From the NCBI RefSeq assembly GCF_039537985.1, contig NZ_BAABBN010000007.1, positions 186,001 through 250,000 on the forward strand: a DNA stretch of 64,000 bases, given 5' to 3'. Numbering within the stretch: position 1 is the first letter of the stretch; the number at the start of each line of letters is the position of its first letter. The translations under genes and the position numbers were made by a program. Below are positions 52,593-61,247 of the stretch, piece by piece. The DNA comes from Litoribacillus peritrichatus. GTDB taxonomy: Bacteria > Pseudomonadota > Gammaproteobacteria > Pseudomonadales > Litoribrevibacteraceae. The notes beneath the pieces were generated by a model. The model worked only from the letters and a program-made list of their open reading frames with translations, was not told where the DNA came from and did not search any database.

Positions 52593-53111
52593 ATGATACA
52601 CAAAATTGGTTTGATGATTTTTTTTAGTTTGTTTGCGAGTGTTGCTGCTTGCTCGGAACAACCAGAGTCGTGTCCTATGGATATTCGACCTGTGGATTTG
52701 GCAGGGTTGTCTGTTGCGTTTAATAATTTCGACGCCAAAAGAGCTGAGCATCTCGTGAGTCTCACTAATGGAGACTTATTGCTTGTTCGCTATAACGCAA
52801 ATTGTGGCTTAGGTCTTGATATCTCTTATTTTAGTTTGGAGGGTTTTCTTGATCGTAAATCCCGTCAAGAAACAGCAGCATGGCTCGTTTCTTTGTTTAA
52901 GAATTATGAAAGCTTTAATCAATATATTTCTGAGAAACTGGATAGCATTGAGGCGCTTAAGAACTCTGAATTTTCAATATCCATTCCAGGTGAGTATGGA
53001 GATGAAGAGCATTACATCAGTTTAAAAGATATTTCGGTATCCGATGATTATCAATCGTTATTGTTCAAAAATATGATGACTTACAGTTGGTTACCTCCTT
53101 CAGGGGAATAG
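52593..53111 (+). CDS. Hypothetical lipoprotein, possible immunity protein
   Basis: A 172-residue protein. Its N-terminal signal (IGLMIFFSLFASVAACSEQ) ends in a lipobox-like SVAAC, so a lipidated periplasmic location is likely. Family not recognised. It is AT-rich, lies 52 bp upstream of a peptidoglycan-binding, M15-like enzyme gene on the same strand, and is acidic in its C-terminal half. A periplasmic immunity or inhibitor role toward that enzyme is inferred from this pairing only. Confidence 0.55.
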   Translation: MIHKIGLMIFFSLFASVAACSEQPESCPMDIRPVDLAGLSVAFNNFDAKRAEHLVSLTNGDLLLVRYNANCGLGLDISYFSLEGFLDRKSRQETAAWLVSLFKNYESFNQYISEKLDSIEALKNSEFSISIPGEYGDEEHYISLKDISVSDDYQSLLFKNMMTYSWLPPSGE

Positions 53112-53163
53112 TACTTTCAAGTAGAAAAGATAGTGATTTTATTAGTTATACAGGTCTATAAAC

Positions 53164-54063
53164 ATGGATGTTATAAAGCAATCAGTTGGTAAGGGCGGGT
53201 TGAATAGCTCTAAAGACGTTCGAACAGTTCAAGAGCTATTGAACAAGGTAATAAAGAACAAGCAAGTTGTAAAACCTCTATCTGTAGATGGTCGATATGG
53301 AAAAAATACACTAAAGGCGATTATTGGTTTTCAAAAGAATGTAGTTAAGATGAGGCGCCCTGATGGTTTAATCTCCCCACAAGGAAGAACAATTAAAACC
53401 TTAGTCGCCAAAACTAAGTTAGTTGGTCGCTCTTCTATGAAAGTGATTAAATACAGGAGGAATGCCAGACCTGAATTAAGTTTTTATACCAAAGAAGTTT
53501 TAAAAACGGCAATGGCTTTTGCTGATGTAGACACTATTGATATATCAAGCACACGACGCCTTATTAAAGATCAAGCTCGTATAATGCACGGGCAGTTGAT
53601 GAAAGCTAAAAAGCAAAAGATATCTGTACGGCAAGTCAGAGGTTATGGATATTCTGCGCCGGGTAGAGCAGTTGATAAAGTTTTTTGGGATAACGTAGAT
53701 CACCTTTCTGAAGATCAAGTAAAAATTAAAATGGAAGATGAGATAAAAAAATGGTTGGCTCTCGGTCAAAGAACCTCAAAGCATGTTGTGAGTGAGTCGA
53801 CTTACCGGGCTTTAAATGTTTTAGATATACCATATTCGTCTGTACCTATGAGCAAACGTGATGAATTTGAACAGGCTTTAGTGAGTATGTCACAAACAGT
53901 TAAATCTCGACTCTATTCAAAAAATAAACAGTTAGTCGATAGCTTAGGTAAAAACATAATTGATTTACTTATCGTTGAAAGGCGTTGCTGGCATCTAGAA
54001 ATTTCTCAAGTGATACAACCTTTACCCGATGTGTTGTCAAAAAATGTACAAGGATATTGTTGA
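53164..54063 (+). CDS. Peptidoglycan-binding protein with M15-like peptidase features (possible effector)
   Basis: A 299-residue protein without a signal peptide. Residues about 8-85 match the PG_binding_1 fold (DVRTVQELLNKVI, VDGRYGKNTLKAIIGFQ). The C-terminal part resembles M15 D-Ala-D-Ala carboxypeptidases: SSTRRLIKDQARIM (Arg/Gln of the substrate site), a possible zinc ligand pair His207 (SKHVVS) and Asp221 (LDIPY), and WHLE (His277, Glu279) near the end. The match is weak, so peptidase activity is a hypothesis. Lack of a signal peptide fits a cargo effector delivered by type VI secretion or a phage-like system. Confidence 0.6.
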   Translation: MDVIKQSVGKGGLNSSKDVRTVQELLNKVIKNKQVVKPLSVDGRYGKNTLKAIIGFQKNVVKMRRPDGLISPQGRTIKTLVAKTKLVGRSSMKVIKYRRNARPELSFYTKEVLKTAMAFADVDTIDISSTRRLIKDQARIMHGQLMKAKKQKISVRQVRGYGYSAPGRAVDKVFWDNVDHLSEDQVKIKMEDEIKKWLALGQRTSKHVVSESTYRALNVLDIPYSSVPMSKRDEFEQALVSMSQTVKSRLYSKNKQLVDSLGKNIIDLLIVERRCWHLEISQVIQPLPDVLSKNVQGYC

Positions 54064-54088
54064 TTATTAGAAGCTAATTATTTAGTCA

Positions 54089-54123
54089 ATGAAGAGCAGG
54101 CTTTAACTGCTCTTCATGCTTTT
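54089..54123 (+). terminator. Rho-independent terminator
   Basis: An 11-bp perfect stem ATGAAGAGCAG/CTGCTCTTCAT with a 7-nt loop, followed by GCTTTT. It lies 25 bp after the stop of the peptidoglycan-binding protein gene and could also serve the convergent YjbR gene. Confidence 0.85.
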
Positions 54124-54160
54124 GAGGGTAGGATACTCCAAAATTCTTGCCAGTTAATAC

Positions 54161-54565
54161 CTACAGTTGTATATCTTCGTCTAGTCGTTTTTCATGGTTG
54201 ACGGAACAGATCGCATTAATCTCTGCCTGCACTTTTTTCGGTAAACCAGATACGGCCTTGTGGTATGACCACTCAACTAACTCCTTCAAATATTCTTCGT
54301 TTATTGTTTGAACATCTACCACTGTTACCCAGTAAAAACGTTGCAAGTATCTCGCAGGCTTAATGCCCGGTTGATCTGTTAGCTCCAGAAATCGCTCAAA
54401 AGTTGCTCTGAAACTGAACCGCCACTGCTCGGGTTCACTGGTTTTAAAATAAGCAAATTGTTTGCCGTGTACTTTATACGACAATACGTTGATCGGAGCA
54501 CCAGACAGATTTTCTGATGCGCCCGGAAAGGCGTTGCAATAAGCTTTGAGTTGGTTGATGTTCAT
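54161..54565 (-). CDS. MmcQ/YjbR-family protein
   Basis: A 134-residue CyaY-like-fold protein. Recognised from the N-terminal INQLKAYCNAFPGASENL, the central GKQFAYFKTSEPEQWRFSF, and the late YWVTVVDVQTINEEYLKELVEWSY block. Family members bind DNA or are of unknown function. It is a single gene between the accessory pair and a lipoprotein, on the opposite strand. Confidence 0.88.
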   Translation of the reverse strand: MNINQLKAYCNAFPGASENLSGAPINVLSYKVHGKQFAYFKTSEPEQWRFSFRATFERFLELTDQPGIKPARYLQRFYWVTVVDVQTINEEYLKELVEWSYHKAVSGLPKKVQAEINAICSVNHEKRLDEDIQL

Positions 54566-54805
54566 ATGAGAACTCAGACTTTTTTCGCATAGTTGTAGTA
54601 AACAGATTTAAATAAATTGGTTCAAAAGAATCAGACTGCTTGAAGTATTGAGCGTTGACTCTATATTTATCTAATGCTTATATAATGTTGTGTATTTTAA
54701 CCTCTTAATTACATTCTTGATAACCATTAAAGTTTATCGATGACGGCTAAGAACTTTTAAAATAAGTAGAAGTTTTAAATCAATAGTATTTGGATTTTAT
54801 AAATA

Positions 54806-55411
54806 ATGAAGATTTTTTTGCTTGTATTCACGCTGGGGTTAGTGAGTTTGGTTGGCTGTCAAACGGCTCCTGTCAATACTGATGTTATTAAAACATCAGA
54901 GTATAATGTACCAGATAGCTTGCTGACTAAGCACTCGGGTGCGTTGGTTATTGATGATCTAGAGAATCGTTTTTACTATAGTGGATATGACTTTGAGCAT
55001 TGGTTGCTCGGTCATGCTTATTACAAACTACGCTTTGTATATCACCCAGATTTGACTGAAAATTTCATAAGTGCTGATGTCCGAACAATGCAGCAAAGCT
55101 GGGTACATGCTGATTCTGTTAGTATATATGTAAAGAAGGAAAAAATAGTAGATCGCTGGAATAAAGGAAAATCTACCAATACTTCAATAGTAGATGGTGG
55201 TTCGCTAGGAAGTACTGTTTATACACATGAGCATTTTAATGTTAAGTTAACATTTGAAAATGCTTCTAAAATTGCTAACTCTAAATATGATGACATAACT
55301 TTACGGTTTTATGGGAAGGATGGTTACGTTGACGAAAAGATTCATCCTGAGTCATCATTTGAAGGTTTAAAATCTGTGATTGAACTAGCCAAAGCCACTA
55401 CTTTAAAGTAA
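54806..55411 (+). CDS. Hypothetical lipoprotein, 201 aa
   Basis: A lipoprotein by its signal (IFLLVFTLGLVSLVGCQT, lipobox LVGC). The mature region is beta-rich (FYYSGYDFEHWLLGHAYYKL, SVSIYVKKEKIVDRW) with no recognised domain. AT-rich relative to the core genes. It lies immediately to the left of the IS1380 element, which ends its neighbourhood. Function unknown. Confidence 0.65.
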   Translation: MKIFLLVFTLGLVSLVGCQTAPVNTDVIKTSEYNVPDSLLTKHSGALVIDDLENRFYYSGYDFEHWLLGHAYYKLRFVYHPDLTENFISADVRTMQQSWVHADSVSIYVKKEKIVDRWNKGKSTNTSIVDGGSLGSTVYTHEHFNVKLTFENASKIANSKYDDITLRFYGKDGYVDEKIHPESSFEGLKSVIELAKATTLK

Positions 55412-55581
55412 CACGCATAAGTAATTTTAATTTACGAAATTTAAAGGCTGGTGCTGGGGAAATATAATTTTAGCTTTTTCTCTTGGCTTACGCTAACCTG
55501 AATCCGTGACTTAAAGCCCTTTTAAACTTTTGCCTCTGAAGACTTCCCGTTTTTCACATTCCATGGTGACTTACCATTCCA

Positions 55582-57076
55582 TTACAGCTTGGCTATTCTG
55601 CTAATCATTGCCAGAACAGCCCGTTTTTTTGCACACTCCAGCCTTGCGGNNNNNNNNNNNNNNNNNNNNNNNNNNNNNNNNNNNNNNNNNNNNNNNNNNN
55701 NNNNNNNNNNNNNNNNNNNNNNNNNNNNNNNNNNNNNNNNNNNNNNNNNNNNNNNNNNNNNNNNNNNNNNNNNNNNNNNNNNNNNNNNNNNNNNNNNNNN
55801 NTGCATTGAAACCAGGGCTGTGTTGACCAAAGCGTAAGACCAATTGACGGCCCGACTCGATCATTCGGCTTGCCACACCAATCACTTCTTGCATGACGGT
55901 ACGCAATCTTCGTCGTTTGGCTGGATGACGGACTGGGGAGTCTTTACCCATCAAACTTTGAAGCCCCATCCAACGTAAAATATTATACGCCAGTACGCCA
56001 AAAGCCATGACCAAATCATTGGTGTCGAACTTTCCTGAAGGCAGGCGTTCAAGGTCCAGGTCGGTCTTAAATTCACTGTGAAATTGTTCGCTAGTCGCAT
56101 GCCCTCGGTACAGCTGAATAATCGTTTCATTATCATATGACGCTTCAGGGAGTGATGTCGTCCAGCCCTCCAGCTCAAATTCAGGATTCAGAAACAACTG
56201 ACCATGACGGACTGACTCTCGAACCACCAAGCGCACCACTAACCGGTAATCGTCTTTCACCACGCTGAAGACAAACACTTTCTTGCCAGATCGGGGCTCT
56301 TCCCAAGCCACATTATTTTCTTGTGCAAGTTGATACCAGCTCTGTGGGTCTTGCTTGCGTGGATTCCATTTGATTAAGAAGTCCATGTCATGATTGTTAA
56401 AGATATCACGGTTATTACGTGCGTCATGGGCGCTGTCTAATCGGGCCAGAATGGGCGCAGAAGTGAGGGTTCTCACCCGGGGTAGTACCCGTTCCAGAGT
56501 GTAATCAAATTCTTTTTGCGCATGCTGGCTCCCTGTTCGTAGTTCACAAGCCACACACCACCCTTCATTCCCTAAGTAGGCCGCCATTGGGGTATAGCCG
56601 TCAATGTTACTCTTGTAAGTACGGGATACACCCTCTTTTTTCGTGTGACTGTTATCTTGCGGGAACGCATTAATGTCCAATGGTACATGCCCGGTTTTAA
56701 GTGGCGTAATTGGCGCGTTTACGGATTGAAGAAAGGCGACACTGGCTTCATCCAGTAAAGGAATGAGTGCTTTAGCGTCTTCATCAAATCGTTGACGCAA
56801 TCGAGAGGAGGAAATACTTTGTTTGATCTCCATAGCTTGCTTGAAAAAAGGGTCATGACGAACTTGCTCTACGGCTTCAAAGTCACTTTTACCCGACAGA
56901 ATCAGTCCAAGGTATGTCCGAACTAAATCAATGTTAGCAATGCCATGGCGCTTGGTTATGGTTCGTGTTGTTTTAGGTAATGGCGTGTGCTTATTCATAC
57001 ACCTACCAGCCAGGGCTAACCCTGCGCTTGAGGTGTAAATTTCTGAGTCCGATTGTTCAAGAATAAACTTTCGCAT
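55582..57076 (-). CDS. IS1380-family transposase (contains N gap, frame uncertain)
   Basis: A DDE transposase of about 490 residues. Recognised from the N-terminal GIANIDLVRTYLGLILSGKS, PLDINAFPQDNSHTKKEGVSR (first catalytic Asp), LARLDSAHDARNNRD (second Asp region) and the YRGHATSEQFHSEFKTDLDLERLPSGK Glu-containing region (two pieces). After the gap, the upstream frame gives RKAGVCKKTG and stops at 55601. A frame shifted by one gives ARLECAKKRAVLAMISRIAKL and stops at 55582, a more natural C-terminus. This suggests the number of Ns is not exact. Confidence 0.85.
55650..55801. other. Run of 152 unknown bases (assembly gap)
   Basis: All bases are N. The gap lies in the 3' part of the IS1380 transposase gene, a place where multi-copy insertion sequences often break short-read assemblies. 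Confidence 0.99.
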
Positions 57077-57359
57077 TATTCACCTGGTGAGTGAGTTTTT
57101 TGAAAGAGGGTATTTTATCAGAAACTTCAGTAAATCAGAGGGGTACGGGGCCTTAAGGTAGTTTTTAAGTCACGGATTCAGGGATTAGAGAACACTTTAA
57201 TAAAAGACAAACCAGGAGCATTAGAATAACGATCGGTTTTACAGTAAAAAAATTGGAATCAGTCAGAATTCGTAAATTCCCAAAAGTGTGAACCAAGAAC
57301 TCTGAGATAAGACCTCACTGCTGATATGATCTCCACTTTTAACCTCAAGGATGAGACTT

Positions 57360-58073
57360 ATGATACCCCAAGGACCTTTTATCCCACACCCACGTCCGAG
57401 TAACCCTAGCCCCCTTCAATTATCAATTTACCGCTTCGAGCTGAAGGCTAGGAAGTACCATTATGACAAGGCTTTAGCCGCTCCTGCCAATGAGTCTCTT
57501 GCTCAGAAAAAAAACCGTGAAAAAGCATTCGAAGAAGATTGGAATCATCTGCAAAAAGAGAAAGAACGACTATCTGCCTTAGCACTAGCAGAGAACTTAA
57601 AAAAGTACAGAGAAGAAAGTGCATCCAAGTCATTAAGCGAATTACAAAGAGAACCTCACCATCCGACTCATACTTTGTCAAATAATCTAGCAGCTATTGC
57701 AGAGCCAAAACCTTCTACAAGTCATGAACCTCATCATATCATTATGGGGAAAGGCCGGTGGTTAGTAATGGAAATGATGAGAGCTAGATTAAACCTCCAT
57801 GTACACGGAATTGGTATTAACGACCCTATTAACGGAGTTTGGCTCCCTCGCTATATGTCAGACCACGGACACTGGGCGACCCCAAATTCAGCGCCCCATA
57901 GACCCATCCACCGCTACAATTACGAAGACTGGGTCACTGAAGTTTTACGCGCCAACGGTCTCTCTAAAGAAATGGTTCTAAACCAATTGAAAGAGAAAAA
58001 GCGCCAACTAAAAAATGGCTCTTATCCAGACCGAATTACACAAGCAAAAGGTACTGATGGGACTATTAACTAA
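57360..58073 (+). CDS. AHH/HNH-type nuclease toxin
   Basis: A protein of about 237 residues with a disordered, charged N-terminal half and a C-terminal nuclease domain. The domain shows the paired His motif EPHHIIMGKG, then ARLNLHVHGIGINDPINGVWLPR and APHRPIHRYNYEDWVTEVLR, typical of AHH-type nuclease toxins of polymorphic systems. ATG 57360 has AAGGA eight bases upstream; ATG 57351 is an alternative. No trafficking domain or signal peptide is present. The next gene overlaps the stop as TAATG, which supports a toxin-immunity pair. Confidence 0.78.
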   Translation: MIPQGPFIPHPRPSNPSPLQLSIYRFELKARKYHYDKALAAPANESLAQKKNREKAFEEDWNHLQKEKERLSALALAENLKKYREESASKSLSELQREPHHPTHTLSNNLAAIAEPKPSTSHEPHHIIMGKGRWLVMEMMRARLNLHVHGIGINDPINGVWLPRYMSDHGHWATPNSAPHRPIHRYNYEDWVTEVLRANGLSKEMVLNQLKEKKRQLKNGSYPDRITQAKGTDGTIN

Positions 58074-58648
58074 TGAAAGTATTCCGACTGAGGCATAGTC
58101 CGGAAAAGTTTATGACTTTTGGGCTTGATATCATGATGCTAGCAGAACAACTGGGTGATATTGATGAAATGTTGCCGACTTTGATGAATTACCCTTCTGC
58201 AAATGAGCGCCTTTTACCTATTTGGAAAGATGTATCTGCAGATTTCAGACCCCTTTCGAAGACAAGTACTGAAATCCCTGACATTTCTGTTTGGGATAAC
58301 ACTACATTGCTCCTGAACGAAAAAGCATTCCAGGTGTTGAAGGATTACCTGGAGTTCGAAGGTGAATTCTTGCCAGTTATAGCAGAGGGTGAACAGATGT
58401 ATCTCTTCAACTGCCTGACCTTTGCAAAAGAAGATTTTGAACTGACGGAGAAAAAATTTCTAGGTGGATTCGAAAACGGTTTGAAATCACTGGCATTCGA
58501 AGAAGATGATATAAAATCAAAATTACTTTTCAAGTCGAATATGGATTATTGCGCCCATTTATTTGCTACTTCAACTTTCAAAGAGTTATGCGAAAAGTTC
58601 AACCTAGAAGGGCTAATGTTCGAAGATAGTTTAGTTAACTCATTTTAA
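58073..58648 (+). CDS. Probable immunity protein for the AHH nuclease
   Basis: A 191-residue acidic protein without signal peptide or membrane helix, as expected for a cytoplasmic inhibitor of a nuclease. It has the general shape of DUF1629/Imm11-like proteins (MKVFRLRHSPEKFMTFGLDI at the start, LLNEKAFQVLKDYLEFEGEFLPV, then LYLFNC-like segments), a family commonly next to AHH or HNH toxins. Its ATG overlaps the toxin stop. The immunity role is inferred from this arrangement. Confidence 0.7.
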   Translation: MKVFRLRHSPEKFMTFGLDIMMLAEQLGDIDEMLPTLMNYPSANERLLPIWKDVSADFRPLSKTSTEIPDISVWDNTTLLLNEKAFQVLKDYLEFEGEFLPVIAEGEQMYLFNCLTFAKEDFELTEKKFLGGFENGLKSLAFEEDDIKSKLLFKSNMDYCAHLFATSTFKELCEKFNLEGLMFEDSLVNSF

Positions 58649-58785
58649 CCCTCAACAGAGAAGGCCCCTTCTTTCCTATGCTCTTTCTGTTTCAAGTGGC
58701 TGCAATATCATCTCCAAGAGTTTACATCCGACTAAATTTACAGATGAAAAGGTCAACCTCATAATAGTAACAGCAGGAAACCATA

Positions 58786-59260
58786 ATGAAGAAAATACGA
58801 TTTACTGGATCTTAGATTATCACTGTCCTCAAAGAAGCCGATGCAGACAAATCAGTTGAGGATGTATGTCGCAGACACGGTACTAGCAATGCCACTTACT
58901 ACAACTGGAAAGTAAGCGTTCAACAAACCCCATCTAATACCTGCATAGCACTATCGTTGTGAACCTATATGCACAAATGATCCATTAAAACCAACGAAAT
59001 GTGCAAATATATGCACACATTGATATTTAATCTTAGATGTCACTGACCTATGAGGAATCCTTGACCGAGTACAAGAAAATGTTTGCAGAAGTCAGCTTGG
59101 AAAACCAAGCGATGAAAGATCTATTCACAAAAAAGGAATGGTGACAGAGGAGAAAAAACAATGTGCTAACTATCTCGTTGAATCGGACTTGAGTTTAGTC
59201 TGAGTGTGCTTAATCTGTGAAATCAGTAGTTCTGCATTTTACCGACTTTAACGCGATTGA
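58786..59260 (+). pseudogene. Decayed IS3-family element (orfA and start of orfB)
   Basis: Three pieces of an IS3-family transposase are visible in order. First, the orfA N-terminus MKKIRFTGS-stop-IITVLKEADADKSVEDVCRRHGTSN in two parts, with TAG in place of the usual Gln codon, then ATYYNWK. Second, after about 130 bp of foreign sequence containing ATATGCACA-type repeats, the orfA C-terminus YKKMFAEVSLENQAMKDLF. Third, the orfB start EEKKQCANYLVESDLSL, then a stop and ISSSAFYR. It cannot make an active transposase. It fills most of the 689-bp spacer before gajB. Confidence 0.8.
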
Positions 59261-59337
59261 CAAAATAAAGATGCGGCTGTCATCGACAACATTACGAGTT
59301 TCTGAATCCTCACAGAGCCAAACTTCTAGATTACTAG

Positions 59338-61239
59338 TTAGATTTCATATTCTTTTACACCAGCAGAAGTTAACAGGGCGTAGAAATCAGAAACCCGACG
59401 CCTGCTTCCCCTTTGCTGGCAATAAAAAAATATCGTTCTTTGTTTAGCGCGTGACAAAGCCACAAAAAAAGTCGCTAATCCTTCAGTATTCCCTGGTTGA
59501 TAAGACCACCAAGCATTATCATCAATCCCCAGAAAAATAACTGTGTCGAATTCTAGTCCTTTGCTTTTATGAATTGTCATTAGTGGTATATGATTTATAC
59601 CTTCAAATTCATCCAAAAAATTTGCCCATGAGCTTTGGCTCTCAACACAGTGAGTAAAAAAAACTTCAAGTGCTGACCGGTTTATTTCAAGAAGGTCACC
59701 TGTAGCGTAACGCGCATATGCTTTTCGAAGATCTTTTAAATTAATGAAATCTATGACTCGCTCAAAAACATGACGAGTATTTTCTGATGTAAATGGTTGC
59801 AACATCGCATCCCTGAGCTCAGAAATAAAGTTCGTTAGTTGGTGCTCAACCTGTCTCAGTGCTTTCTCATCTTCTTGGTTTTTATTACGAAGTAGCTGTA
59901 TGGCTGCTGATAATTGACTCCAAACTTTTGCATTTCGCTGTCCAAGCCCCAACCTTAGCAGGGTAGAGAACAAAATAGTCAACTCTTCGGCAAGTAAATC
60001 TTGAAGTGTAGTTTTGCCTATTTTCACACTTTCATTGCGTAAGCTAAGTCCATACTGAGTTAAATAAGAAGATAGCTGTTGTTCATAATCCTCAGGTTTT
60101 TGACGTACAAGAACGCAATAGTCCCTTGGCTTCAGTGTGCTACTTCGCAAGTCACTTGCAATCCACTGAGCCAAGTAACTTGCCTCATTATCTATGTTAC
60201 GACTAACACAAACCCATGCGGCATCGCCTGATATTTGATTGTGATTATTTGTTTGAAGCTCGCTCACCTCGTAGTCAATTGCTTGTGCAATAACCTGTTG
60301 TATCCTGACTAATTCAGGTGAAGACCGGTGATTGAGACGTAGCGGATATCGTTGTGCCGAAAAATCGGCCTCAAATTGATGAAACGCATCATCCTTAGCT
60401 CCCGCCCAACCCATAATCCTTTGTTTATAATCTCCAACAGCTGTTACAGCTATCTCACTTAAACCAAAAGCAGACAATAGTAAGTCATACTGGGCATAAG
60501 TTGTGTCCTGAAATTCATCTACAAAGACAAAAGGGTAGGTTCCCTTAATAGCTCGGTGCACATGATTATTAGTGCGAATAATATATTCAGCTAGCCTATT
60601 TAATGTTGTGAAAGAGATGCTTGATTGACCATCATTTGAAACTTTAATTTGCTCAAGTAGCCAGCTGACAATGATATAGTCTCTAGCTGATTGAGGAGCA
60701 TGAATCCCGTGTGCAGGAATCCTCCAAGAGCCGACCACATTGCTTTCAAATGTACTATCAGTCATCTGTCTGACTTCACTCATAATTGAAAACTGATAAT
60801 TATCAGGAACGCTGCTCTGTAGCCTTCGCCAAAAATCACTTACACTTCTTTTATTTGGAAAGAAGACTTCGTACTGTTGTGTTGGCTTCCAGTCACCATG
60901 AATTGCAGAATAAAATCGGTCAACTATGTTCTTAGTAAATGCATCAAAAGTCATAGAAACAAATCGACTGCCCAGTTCCTGAGGACAGCGTTCTGTTACT
61001 CTGTCTGCAAGATTTTTTGCTGCGTCGGTCTTGAATGATATGGCAAGAATTTTCTTGTTTGGAGGGCACAGGCCTGTCTCAAGCAAATATGCAGCTTTCT
61101 GTGCTAAAAATTCTGTCTTTCCCGCACCAGGACCTGCAATGACGCTAGTGGACTCTCGTCGCCTTAGTGCTAACCAAGCATTTGGCTCAAGATCATCGAT
61201 CCCCTTGGGATGCCAGTCTTCTAGTTTAATGAACTTCAC
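59338..61239 (-). CDS. gajB: GajB-like UvrD/Rep-family helicase (Gabija)
   Basis: A 633-residue superfamily 1A helicase. Motif I AGPGAGKT (35-42), motif II DEFQDT in FVFVDEFQDTTYAQYDLLL, motif III AVGDYKQRIMGWAGA, motif IV region LNHRSSPELVRI, motif V MTIHKSKGLEFDTVIFLG and motif VI FFVALSRAKQRT are all present, so ATPase activity is likely. It starts with GTG at 61239 after AGGGGG, 8 bp behind the gajA stop. The gajA-gajB order and pairing match Gabija, an anti-phage system in which this partner senses or acts on DNA ends. Confidence 0.88.
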   Translation of the reverse strand: MKFIKLEDWHPKGIDDLEPNAWLALRRRESTSVIAGPGAGKTEFLAQKAAYLLETGLCPPNKKILAISFKTDAAKNLADRVTERCPQELGSRFVSMTFDAFTKNIVDRFYSAIHGDWKPTQQYEVFFPNKRSVSDFWRRLQSSVPDNYQFSIMSEVRQMTDSTFESNVVGSWRIPAHGIHAPQSARDYIIVSWLLEQIKVSNDGQSSISFTTLNRLAEYIIRTNNHVHRAIKGTYPFVFVDEFQDTTYAQYDLLLSAFGLSEIAVTAVGDYKQRIMGWAGAKDDAFHQFEADFSAQRYPLRLNHRSSPELVRIQQVIAQAIDYEVSELQTNNHNQISGDAAWVCVSRNIDNEASYLAQWIASDLRSSTLKPRDYCVLVRQKPEDYEQQLSSYLTQYGLSLRNESVKIGKTTLQDLLAEELTILFSTLLRLGLGQRNAKVWSQLSAAIQLLRNKNQEDEKALRQVEHQLTNFISELRDAMLQPFTSENTRHVFERVIDFINLKDLRKAYARYATGDLLEINRSALEVFFTHCVESQSSWANFLDEFEGINHIPLMTIHKSKGLEFDTVIFLGIDDNAWWSYQPGNTEGLATFFVALSRAKQRTIFFYCQQRGSRRRVSDFYALLTSAGVKEYEI

Positions 61240-61247
61240 TGTGCCCC

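Larger units (their letters stand above)
55497..57182 (-). mobile_element. IS1380-family insertion sequence (interrupted by assembly gap)
   Basis: The element is bounded by inverted repeats CCTGAATCCGTGACTTAAA (55497-55515) and its complement (57164-57182), exact over 19 bp. It contains one long minus-strand transposase gene. The apparent length is about 1.69 kb including the N run, within the usual range for IS1380 elements. The four bases directly outside the ends (CTAA and GATT) do not form an obvious duplication. Confidence 0.9.
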
